From Bathymodiolus brooksi (lineage: Eukaryota > Mollusca > Bivalvia > Mytilida > Modiolidae): a DNA stretch of 64,000 nucleotides. The DNA is taken from contig OY804585.1 in NCBI GenBank assembly GCA_963680875.1, forward strand, positions 46,235,414-46,299,413. The letters run 5' to 3'. The notes below the pieces were generated by a model. The model saw nothing but the letters and a program-made list of their open reading frames with translations, was not told where the DNA came from and ran no database searches. Numbering within the stretch: position 1 is the first letter of the stretch; every line of letters starts with the position of its first letter. Both the position numbers and the translations under genes were made by a program. Below, piece by piece: positions 33,103 through 41,205 of the stretch.

Positions 33103-33751
33103 GTTAATTTGTTGTTATTGCAATTAGTATATAATTAATTATTACCTGTAATTTACCTGTACATGTATTTTATGTCAAGCATTGCAGAAAAAGCCAAATA
33201 TTAATCAAATAAATTAGAAATTAGAATGAATATTTTTTCATATGAATTGAAATAAAGTATGAAATAAATAGTAAAATATTTTTTTTATAAAATATTTGTA
33301 CCTTTGAAAAAAAAAGATAAATCATAAGAATTTCATAAAAAAAAAATGAATAATACAAATAACAAGCAACAAATATAAGCTAATACAGTTTATTTACTTG
33401 TTTTGCATAGAAGCTTATACGTGGACAGCCAATATTAATAAATGATGTAAATACACCAAGCTTACTAACTGAGATAATGAGAGCAAGTAGTTCTTTATCA
33501 TTCCAAGCTAAACAGTGTTCACTTGTTTCAATCATGGATTTCTTTATTTTTAATTATCCAAGCTAATACACTTCTTCTGAGTTTCTTTTAAAAAGTGACT
33601 ATTCCAAGCTAAGTGAGTTCCAAGCTAAGATAAACATATAAATAATCAAATTTTTCCAGTTAGCAACCATTCTCAGTTATAGCTAACGCTCAACTACAGG
33701 TAAAGTTTACAACAAACAGACTAGGTACTCAGAACCTTGTTCACAATGGTC
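33103..33751. other. AT-rich flank of the MULE transposase, no gene seen
   Basis: Several strings such as CCAAGCTAA recur between 33,500 and 33,630 (four to five times), a loose local repeat. It may include the 5' leader of the transposase gene. Confidence 0.45.
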
Positions 33752-35060
33752 TTAAGTTTCAAGCGAAGAACAGACGGGGAGAGAGTATACAGGAAATGTT
33801 CCACCAGTAACTGACCAGAAACTATAAACACCCACAAGAATTTGCCAACTAAAGTACCAGACTACCACAACCATCCAGCCTACCACATGACGTTGAAAGT
33901 AGATGACGTACTTCAGCAAATGAAAACCCGCTGCAGGAATGAATTGACACAAGTACCAGCAATATATGAAGAAGAACTTGGTCAAATTACGCAATACCGA
34001 ATGGAATGAAGATACCAAACAACTTGTAGAGCACATACCTACCTTACAGTCATGTAAAGGTAGAATGTACAATGAAAGACACAGGATTCTACCACCACTA
34101 CCAACCACTACTGCATACATCAACATCAATGGAGGATGGGCCCAAACTACTAGTGGAGAACCATTCTTACTCGCTGATGATGACACCAATAGACGAATCT
34201 TAATATTTACTACACACAAGAATCTCGCCCATTTTGCCACAGCTGATACCATCCATGGAGATGGCACATTCTACTTCTGCCCATCACTGTTTTATCAACT
34301 ATGCACGTTCCATGCCATTGTCGACGGTAATATGTACCCACTGGTCTACAGCTTACTACCCGCTAAGAGTCTACACAAAGTTACTCACACTACTCAAAGA
34401 ACTGTCAACAACATCAACCAACTACAACTACAACCCATAACTATCTTCCTTGACTATGAAGTAGTCATTAAGAACGCAGCATATACAGTTTTTCCAGACA
34501 TCAGCGCAAAAGGTCGTTTCTTCCACAATGTACAGTGCATATGGCGAAAAGTGAAAGACACTGGTCTTCAAGTACCCTACAAAGAGAACAACGACATAGA
34601 CAAGTTAGTACGCAGAGCTGCAGTGCTCCCACTACTACCTGCCAATGACCTAGAAGATATATGAAGACCTTGAAGAAGCCGATACCAACACTCCAACACT
34701 AGCATTTACAGACTACGTCACCTCCTACTGGGTTGAAAGCAACAGACATCTATGAAACCACTACCCTACCAAATAGACGGTCCAAGAACTACCAACCATT
34801 TAGAAGACTGGCACAATAAGCTAAAGAAACACCTACAGCACCCACATCCCAACATCTTCAACTTGATCAAGCTACTCAAACATGAAGAAGCAATCAACGA
34901 CATGAAAATGATACAATACGCAGTAGGAAGAAAGCGAGTCCCGAAGAAGAGAAAATACAGACAGATTGACCACAGACTTACAGAACAGAGACTACACAAC
35001 AAAGAAATTTCACCAGTCCAGTTTGCTGACACAGCATCTTATCTTCTGCATTTAGACTAA
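33752..35060 (+). pseudogene. MULE-type transposase with FLYWCH-like N-terminus, frameshifted
   Basis: This is a Mutator-like transposase, the enzyme that excises and inserts MULE DNA transposons in the nucleus. The N-terminal part reads LSFKRRTDGERVYRKC and later DYHNHPAYHM, the end of a FLYWCH-type zinc finger (C...HxH), broken by stops near 33,812 and 33,840. After a frame change near 34,000 a 232-residue frame holds the MULE core: TADTIHGDGTFYFCP (first catalytic Asp in DGTF), YPLVYSLLP, FLDYEVVIKNA (second acidic position) and GRFFHNVQCIWRKV. A further frame change near 34,665 leads to YQIDGPRTTNHLEDWHNKLK, HPNIFNLIKLL and a basic C-terminus that ends at 35,060. The core residues look intact; the frame is not. 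The composition (less AT, more C) differs from the surroundings, suggesting a fairly recent insertion. Confidence 0.85.
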
Positions 35061-36290
35061 GAACATTTTGTGAAATGAATATTTATATATTATTTATGTA
35101 GTGCTTAATATTAAAATTATGTTTTGAATGAAATATATGAAATTGTGCTTGGAACCATATTTGTTTATTATTTTTCATGTAATTTATAAATTACACAATA
35201 AGTTGTATATAGATGCTGAAATATGAATGTATTGTTGGAGTAGAATAAAAATTATAATTTACTATATTTTAGTTCTCTATTCTTTTAACACACACAAGTT
35301 TACCTGAAGTTAATGAGTTATTGTTTATATATACCCTAATCCGAATGTTTGCACATTGTTCTTATAATTCCAGCTATTCCCACTTGAAATTTTAGATTTC
35401 TTTAATGAATTTTAAAAAGTGGGATTAGGTTTTTTCTTAAACTGAGACAAGTTTTTAAGCCATTGTTCACTTATGAAATACTGGTTCAGCAATACATATG
35501 AAAGGCCACATTAAATTTAATATACTCTCTACATAATTTAGCCATGAAAATTGACAATTATTATTTTGTAATAAATATAATAACAGGTATAAATGAAAGT
35601 AAATTATTTGTTTAGGCTGTGTTTATTTAAAGTTGACCGTTTTGTAAGCTCGCCATCCCAAAATATATTTGTGTCTTCGTTATTTAGCGCAGAAAAGAGA
35701 ATAATATATGTTCGGGTGAACATGTGAAATAGAACATAACATATATTGTCTTTTACTCACAAGAGTGTCTATGTGAGATTCTGCACCCTAGGTGCACAGT
35801 AGGGTGTTAACTGTCAACTCTCTATTGTGGAGGGGGAGGCTCCAGAAATATATCCTCTAGCTTAGCGGTCGTTAGAAATTGGTCGCTAGCTTGGACAGTG
35901 GTATTTTTCTTTAACATTAGAACTTTTGAATAAAATTTTAGTATTATATTTGCACTATTAAAATTGATGAAAAGGTATGCTATGATATTACAATGCTCAT
36001 TTTGCTATATTGTGATATTATTTAATTTGGTAACATTTCCAGTGCTAAAAACAGTTTGTATACTATAAAATTAGGAATCTTAACATTCCTGATGATCTCC
36101 AGTTGACAATATTTGACTGGTTAGTCACACCTACTCTACGTTATGGATGCAAGGCATGGGCGTAGCTTGGGTTGGAATTTTACCGAGGCAGAGGGTCTGG
36201 GGCAGAGTCGTCTGATCGCATGGGTACGCAGGGCAGTTGCCTGGGGCTCTACGAGCATAGATGCCCCATGCTTCTTCTTTTCGTTCGCCT
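35061..36290. other. AT-rich stretch, no gene seen
   Basis: TTTAAAAAGTGGGATTAG at 35,412-35,429 is a near reverse complement of CTAATCCCACTTTTAAAA at 31,305-31,322 and may mark the ends of a larger MULE-containing element. About 35,640-35,900 is less AT-rich but has no recognisable ORF. The plus-strand ORF across 36,143-36,487 lies opposite the RNase H fragment and is its shadow. Confidence 0.4.
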
Positions 36291-36790
36291 TTACACTTGG
36301 AATTCAGTTTCTGCTACTAATCTGGTGGTCTTCTGTAGGGCATCCACGGGTCCATAAAGCTTCTCCTGGAGTGTTGTTGGTAATGGCCATATCACTTCTC
36401 TCAATACCTGATGGTTCTTGCATGTCTGTAAAATGTGGGAAGTACCTTGCTCTGCCTCTCCACAGGAGCACATCTGGGATGGTATGATTTTCATGACTCT
36501 GTTCTGATGTTGGTTGAGTCTGTTGTGTCCCGTCCTCAGTCTAAAGATGGTAGTTTGGTCAGATCTTGTCAGCTGGTGGTCACTGTCTTGTTGCTGAGGC
36601 GTCTTGAATAGAGATTTGATGATGGTCTTCATCTCTGTGAGGCAGACTGGGTTTTCTTGCTGTTGTTGTCCAGCACCATGCTTAGCTAATCTGTCAGCTT
36701 GTTCATTACCATGAACTCCACTATGAGAAGGGATCCACTGTAGCACTGTTCTAAGGGTTTTGATGGTGTATAGCGCCTGTTAGTAGTATA
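36291..36790 (-). pseudogene. LINE RNase H and C-terminal domain fragment
   Basis: The minus strand reads LQWIPSHSGVHGNEQADRLA (the last RNase H motif, with the catalytic Asp in QAD). It continues with RLRTGHNRLNQH, SQMCSCGEAEQGTSHILQTC (a C-x-C...H-x4-C cluster) and ends near VAETEFQV. This is the arrangement at the C-terminus of jockey/I/R1-like LINEs. The RT and endonuclease parts are absent. The visible frame itself is open for about 150 residues, so this truncation may be fairly young. Confidence 0.85.
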
Positions 36791-36835
36791 TCATGTTGGA
36801 TCGGGGCGTATTTGAGGCAGATCGTGTGGTGGATC

Positions 36836-36921
36836 GTGACGTCACCGGTAATGACGTCACCGGAAATGACATCACCGGAAGTCACCGGAAATGGGACGTC
36901 ACCGGAAGTCACCGGAAATGA
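36836..36921 (+). promoter_or_regulatory. Cluster of CRE (TGACGTCA) and ETS-like (CCGGAA) sites
   Basis: Two perfect CRE palindromes TGACGTCA stand at 36,837-36,844 and 36,852-36,859, with near copies TGACATCA at about 36,867 and GGACGTCA at about 36,895. Between them ACCGGAA, the ETS-type core, occurs at least five times. The whole behaves as a short degenerate tandem repeat of about 15 bp. CREB/ATF and ETS binding is inference from consensus. Confidence 0.6.
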
Positions 36922-37089
36922 CTTTATAGGAAGGGACGTAGCGGGAAGTGTAAGGGAGATAATTTTCCACGCCTTTTTTCTCACCTGGTTTTTGTCGCGT
37001 TTTTTCTTCGGAAACACCTTGGGGTCTACTCGGAAACTGTTGGGAGTTTTCCATAGGACATTCCATTTTTCCCGCGGTTTTTAAAACAA

Positions 37090-37275
37090 TATCGACCAAT
37101 GAAAACCTTGGGAAATCGACCAATGAAATGGCATGATCCCCCTTTCAATTAGCCAACCACGGTTCCCCTTATAGGTCCAATGAGAGCGTTCGTACCATTT
37201 ATTTTTGGCCATTCGTTGAATCCCTTTCTTTCGTCCAATTAATTTAAACGTTAACCTTTGTTTTTTCCAATTTGA
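37090..37275 (+). promoter_or_regulatory. Five CCAAT boxes within 180 bp
   Basis: CCAAT occurs at 37,096, 37,120, 37,177, 37,235 and 37,267, the first four in a (G/C)(A/T)CCAAT-like context. Together with the CRE/ETS cluster 150-250 bp upstream this resembles a promoter. No gene I recognise starts right after it, so it could be a relic promoter of a mobile element. Confidence 0.45.
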
Positions 37276-37377
37276 AAATCGGCATTTTCGCTCCAGCTTT
37301 CATAGTGACATGACGTGTTTATCTTGTGGAATATAGTGGAGAATCTTAATCCTACTATAATTGCCTATCTTAATCAA

Positions 37378-37505
37378 TAAGGGTAATAACAAAATTACCG
37401 AACTCCGAACAATCTTACAAAGGGAAAGTCAAAACTCATAATTATATAAGCAGACAAAATCAGTCAACAACGGGAAAACTGTGAAAACCGTAATGACCCT
37501 GACTA
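37378..37505 (-). repeat. Retroelement 3'-end-like repeat, copy 3
   Basis: It nearly equals 31,095-31,245. Read on the minus strand it lies downstream of the RT fragment at 37,851-38,440, which is the basis for calling it that element's 3' end. Confidence 0.65.
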
Positions 37506-37850
37506 AAGAAATGGTGGGTTGAATCAGATTTTAAAGCGCCAAACCTCCCGTTTTCATTACGGTTCAAAGGTACCGGCTGTCACTATAACAGTATTTAAAT
37601 ACAGGAACAAAATAGGTAAAATAGTTGTCAAAGCAGTACCATATTCAGTGAAGTAAATGTCAAAGACACTTTTACGTCACACATTGATAAACAAATATTT
37701 TTGACATTTTTCTTGACTTCCTTATCTTTATGCATTTTCACTATATGAAAATGCATCGTTTATTATCGTTTCTGCAGAGACGGAATATATTTCGACAAGA
37801 TCTTGGTATCGGAATATAAACTTTTTAAGAGATCGAATAAGGCGAATCTT

Positions 37851-38440
37851 TTAATAGCCCTGGTCCAGTAGCCTGTTTCTCAGATGAAGATGACGTTTCA
37901 GGAAATCAGAATAATTGGTACTGGCCCTTGCATAGCGAATCAATTGCGAGATGTAAACACCATATGCAGGAGAAGCTGGTATATTGCTGCACATGTTTGG
38001 AAAATTTATGATTTTAAAATTGAAGTCGTCCCGTTTATCATAAATTTTAGTACTGAGTTGACCACTGTCGTCAAATTCGAGCAATCGAGGTATAAGTCCA
38101 AAAATGATGCGGACGAAGCTGTATCTGTGGTCTCTTTAACTTCCAACTCTGGAGGATATATCAATGGAAGAAATTCTGCAAATCTAGAATTATTGATAGA
38201 TAAAACGTCATCAATATACCTGTATGTGAAATTAAAGGCTCTGGCCTCATGAATCTTCTAATCTTTTACAAGTTTTTGAAGAAATTCCGACTCAAATGAG
38301 TAAAAAAATAAATCGGCTAGAAGAGGGGCACAATTCGTACCCATTGGTATGCCGACGACCTGCTGAAACAGTGTCCCTCCAAAGGAGACAAATATCATCC
38401 TCTGTTCAAATTAATTCATGTAGTCTTTTCATCAATGAAA
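37851..38440 (-). pseudogene. Retroelement reverse transcriptase fragment (possibly Penelope-like)
   Basis: Reading down the minus strand: FGGTLFQQVVGIPMGTNCAP and LLADLFFYSFESEF are RT motifs. A TAG follows at 38,258-38,260, then FNFTYRYIDDVLSINNSRF with the catalytic YIDD pair. After a frame change near 38,075 the text continues STKIYDKRDDFNFKI, then CSNIPASPAYGVYISQLIRY and LLDQGY. From memory this sequence type is very common in marine invertebrates and belongs to a retroelement RT, probably Penelope-like, but the class is not certain. Stop codon plus frameshift show it is dead. Upstream parts are missing: the Polinton-type CARD ORF begins only about 40 bp away on the other strand. Confidence 0.75.
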
Positions 38441-38478
38441 TTCATATCTAATGAAATCTGTAAAATTTGTTTTTCCAG

Positions 38479-38847
38479 ATGCAAAGAGAACACAGGCTCG
38501 CTCTTACCAAAAAATATGTGTTGTTGGTGAACGAAACCCCGGTAGACGAAATATTGGATGAATTCCGTCAACAACAGATAGTAAACGAGGAGCAGCGAGA
38601 ATTTATTGCTCGACATTCCACCCATAAAGGAAGGACTAGGGCTCTCTTAGAACTTTTACCCAGAAGGGGACCTAAGGCGTTTAACGCTTTCTGTTATGTG
38701 CTATTGACCCGTAACAAGAACAATTTGGTATCGGTGCTAACCCACCCAGTAAAAGAGGACATAGAAGTGTGCTTCTCAGATTATTCCAGTTTTCATCTGG
38801 GTGGAGAATGTGTATCTGAGGGAAGAAAGAGAAGAAATCACTCTTAA
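38479..38847 (+). CDS. CARD-domain protein in the Polinton fragment
   Basis: From the ATG at 38,479 the frame is open for about 120 residues. The first 75 or so read as a caspase recruitment domain (CARD). The visible parts are QREHRLALTKKYVLLVNET (helix 1), VDEILDEFRQQQIVNEEQRE (helices 2-3), HKGRTRALLELLPRRGPKAF (helices 4-5) and NAFCYVLL (helix 6). The ELLPRRGPKAFNAF motif is characteristic of the RAIDD/caspase-2-like CARD group. CARDs bind each other in apoptosis and inflammasome complexes in the cytoplasm. After about residue 95 the frame drifts, and a second frame carrying a PC4-like domain takes over at about 38,777. The two may once have been one gene, so the last 20-25 residues here are probably not native. 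A TTTTTCCAG string abuts the ATG and could be a splice acceptor. Whether the element or the host owned it is open; its position beside capsid, protease and polymerase remains suggests the element. Confidence 0.75.
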   Translation: MQREHRLALTKKYVLLVNETPVDEILDEFRQQQIVNEEQREFIARHSTHKGRTRALLELLPRRGPKAFNAFCYVLLTRNKNNLVSVLTHPVKEDIEVCFSDYSSFHLGGECVSEGRKRRNHS

Positions 38848-39229
38848 ACAAGGAGCAATAGAAATGTGTTTCCCCTTGATTCGTTGGAAGCAACTGGAAT
38901 ACTTATTGGACGATATTGACGAGGCAGTTCATTTCCTGTCACACAACAGGTATGCCTCATCAAAGAGACACATAGGCGGATATGTTTACGTTAGTGCAGA
39001 GAGTACAGCATTAACAATAGACATACGTCACCACTGGCTATTCCCCGTAGATCTGTTTATGCATCACACACCTCAAGGAGTGACCCTGGACTTTGAACAA
39101 TACGATAAATTAAAGGATGTAGATAAAGTGTTGCCTATCTTGTTGCCGGAACTAAAAAACATGTTACCCTGTCAGTTTACACATCAAAACGTAAATGTCA
39201 TCCCAACGGACCCGATTTCGAATGACTAG
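38777..39229 (+). CDS. PC4-like (transcription coactivator p15 fold) domain, partial at 5' end
   Basis: The open frame follows a stop at 38,762-38,764 and has no ATG before the domain; the first usable alternative start would be GTG at 38,801. Two PC4-like halves are visible. The first has VYLREEREEITLKQGAIEM then FPLIRWKQLEYLLDDIDEAV. The second has GGYVYVSAESTALTIDIRHH and W, then GVTLDFEQYDKLK. The order strand, IDIRxxW, GVxL, Q..LK is that of PC4, a single-stranded DNA binding fold. It ends with PCQFTHQNVN near 39,229. It lies one frame away from the CARD ORF and overlaps it, so either a frameshift split one gene or these are neighbouring genes. From memory, similar proteins accompany invertebrate Polintons; this is not verified here. 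Confidence 0.6.
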   Translation, partial: QIIPVFIWVENVYLREEREEITLKQGAIEMCFPLIRWKQLEYLLDDIDEAVHFLSHNRYASSKRHIGGYVYVSAESTALTIDIRHHWLFPVDLFMHHTPQGVTLDFEQYDKLKDVDKVLPILLPELKNMLPCQFTHQNVNVIPTDPISND

Positions 39230-39566
39230 GCGTATCTCCCTTCACGGCACATTCCAACAAAAGTGATATTAATTTTTTTGGAATATATCTTAAAGGACAA
39301 AATGCAATATAATTGAAAGGCATTACTGGAAACCATCCATGAATTACGTGGTAAGGTGTTAGCCTATTAGTGTCATCCAGAACCATGGTCACGTTTTGTT
39401 AACTAATTGACTCAGTGTTAAGTGTATGCTTTTAATGTTAATATATGACAGCATTTTCTATATTTGTTCTTTTTGTTTGTTTGTTTATTTGTTTGGTTTT
39501 GTTTTCGCAAATAAAATGTTATTCATCATACAGGCTTTACATTATAACAAACGCCAAGTACATTTT
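39230..39566. other. Convergent 3' region between PC4-like ORF and protease
   Basis: A plus-strand AATAAA-type signal lies at about 39,510 (GCAAATAAAATG). On the minus strand AATAAA overlaps the last codons of the protease frame. The sequence is AT-rich and has no further gene. Confidence 0.5.
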
Positions 39567-40002
39567 CTAAGCTTTATTGATAAGACGATGGACAAAAGTC
39601 TTGACTATGTCTGTGGCTTCTCTCGAGTGTCTCAATGTTCTCGTAACATCGCCCATGGATTTTGCGGCACATCTGTGTATCAGATAAAATATACAGTGGT
39701 GTCCGCATACAGCGGAGCCTTCTTCTTGAACTCTGACGGTGTTGTAACTCGTACACTGTTTGTTCATAAAATTCACGTAAGCCCTTAAAAAGGGTGGTCT
39801 TCATGTGGGCTCGTAATATTCTCCTCTAGATGTATAGGGCTACCCAGTGTATTCCCGGTCGATCGTCCGGGTCCGTATTCCCTATCAAGGCCGAAGGTAC
39901 GTTTAATCTTCTTGGTAGTCTGTTTCTGGCATTCACTCCTTTGAAAACGTTTCTGGTGCTTGTGTGTGTTTTCAGTACATGGTCGATCTCTAAGGTGTTC
40001 AT
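39567..40002 (-). pseudogene. Polinton adenain-like cysteine protease, broken
   Basis: The minus strand from ATG at 40,002 reads MNTLEIDHVLKTHTS, then NTDPDDRPGIHWVALYI, which holds the catalytic His of the adenovirus-type (C5/Ulp1-like) cysteine protease fold. A TAG at 39,826-39,828 and a frame change follow. The region where the catalytic acidic residue normally sits is degraded. The frame resumes with the segment containing VQEEGSAVCGHHCIFYLIHR, which carries the catalytic Cys. The stop is at 39,567. In Polintons this protease matures virion proteins and lies next to the capsid gene, as here. Loss of the acidic motif and the stop show it is inactive. Confidence 0.85.
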
Positions 40003-40026
40003 CTAAGCACTGTAGTCAAACAAGAC

Positions 40027-40840
40027 TTATCTGTTTCTATCAATTTCAATGACGTTGTCAAATTCTGCCTACATAATCATGTTGATGGTAGCTGTAAGGG
40101 TATCGGCGAAATGAATCTCCACTCTCAAGTTGCCCTGTTTTATAAGCTGAAAGGCTCCTACTTCAGACATGTCGGGTGTGAGATCAAATCCAAACAAGGT
40201 GTTTCCTTTGGCATAATCTTCTCTCGAAATGGTATTTCCTTCGTCTTGATACATTTTCCGGTACTGGTGTAGAGTCCCATATAACTTCGGATGTAGCCAT
40301 TGTTTTCGAAGTCGGGCTGTAACGGTTTGGCTGGAATCTGTCGTCCGTCAATGTTGAGTGCCACAAAATTGATCTTGTAGTGTTTGAAATCGAACGGGTT
40401 TTTCCCAATAGTGCCGTTCAGAGTATCGCTGTCTACACAGACAAGGACGAGTCTCTTTGGCAGCTGTCATAAAAACATATTGTCCTGAACGTAATTCATG
40501 TGGTGGGTACCGTGTCCACTTTCACTTCTACTCGTCTGATGGGGTATTTACAGCTGGTCTTTTCCAATGCTTTCACGTGACCCATTCTAACGGCGGGACT
40601 CAGTTGTACCTTTCTCAAATACAGAGCCATTTCCTTAATCTTGATTTTATAATTGGCCGCGTCTGCCACGAGAGCAAAAGCGTCCCGATTTCTTCTCATT
40701 ACTTTGAGTTGGTGACCTCTGTTCAGGAGATATCGATTTCTTTCGTCGGTTTGTCGTCGGGCGTCTGATAATAATTTACCGTTCACTGAATTAACTGTCT
40801 TGTCACGGTTCAACTCACAGCGGTGACCGTTAGGATCGCC
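40027..40840 (-). pseudogene. Polinton major capsid protein (double jelly-roll type), broken
   Basis: Only the C-terminal half of the capsid gene is present. Blocks in order on the minus strand are RNRYLLNRGHQLKVMRRNRD, YKIKIKEMALYLRKVQLSP and KALEKTSCKYPIRRVEV. Then come [29 protein letters not shown], and [20 protein letters not shown] with [12 protein letters not shown]. The gene closes with AEFDNVIEIDRNR just before TAA at 40,027-40,029. These are the conserved motifs of the Polinton/adintovirus double jelly-roll capsid. Breaks: a stop at 40,496-40,498 with a frame change, a TGA at 40,467-40,469, a frame change near 40,250 and a TAG near 40,066. The N-terminal jelly roll is missing and replaced by a polymerase fragment. 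Confidence 0.85.
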
Positions 40841-41205
40841 TTTACTGACAAAACAGATTGGTCCGTCGTGGTCGGGAATATTGGAGCAAACTGAAATACT
40901 TAGTGGAACATGTGCACTGGTCCATTCCATTTTGTTAGATTTGGGTCTATCTGTAGGCTCCAGCATAGCTTCTATATCGTACGTTTCCCTGTATGGGTAA
41001 TACTTGAGGTCTTCTGGAATATTGATACCGAATTCCTCTATCTTTTCAAAAATTCATTGGTTGGGATGGCATACCCCTCCGGGATAACTGTAGCGATCTT
41101 TGGCCTCGCAGATTTGTTCGTGAAGTTGTAACTTCCAACAAGACTTCCAGAGTTTACCACATTTGCTACAGGAGAAACTTTTGCAGTATAACCTCAGGTC
41201 TTTAA
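40841..41205 (-). pseudogene. Polinton DNA polymerase B, N-terminal fragment
   Basis: The minus strand carries FSCSKCGKLWKSCWKLQLHE (a C2H2-like finger), then YSYPGGVCHPNQ, a TGA at 41,054-41,056, IFEKIEEFGINIPEDLKYYP, YRETYDIEAMLE and EWTSAHVPLSISVCSNIPDH. The order of finger, PGGVxHP, YPYRxTYDxE and WxxxHVPLSxSVCSN is, from memory, that of the N-terminal and exonuclease I region of the Polinton protein-primed polymerase. In DIEAM the acidic pair of the exonuclease motif is retained. The frame is open from the TGA through the junction at about 40,841 into capsid coding sequence. The rest of the polymerase is absent. Confidence 0.75.

Larger units (their letters stand above)
38479..41205. mobile_element. 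Decayed Polinton/Maverick (adintovirus-like) fragment
   Basis: The fragment holds five Polinton-type coding remains: CARD and PC4-like ORFs on the plus strand, and protease, major capsid protein and DNA polymerase B N-terminus on the minus strand. Two things show rearrangement. The polymerase fragment runs directly into the capsid gene, and the integrase, ATPase and penton genes as well as both long inverted repeats are absent. It is bounded on the left by an RT fragment and on the right by the 76-bp satellite. Confidence 0.8.

Noticed and set aside
33752..34267. 171-residue minus-strand ORF rich in Val, Cys and Trp
   Set aside because: It is antisense to the MULE transposase core, whose motifs are unmistakable.
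36143..36487. Plus-strand ORFs opposite the RNase H fragment
   Set aside because: The minus strand carries clear LINE RNase H motifs; the plus-strand frames are shadows.
37884..38252. 122-residue plus-strand ORF
   Set aside because: It overlaps the minus-strand RT motifs YIDD and KRDDFNF and has no domain of its own.
40457..41131. Plus-strand ORFs of 103 and 73 residues
   Set aside because: They are antisense to the capsid and polymerase remains.
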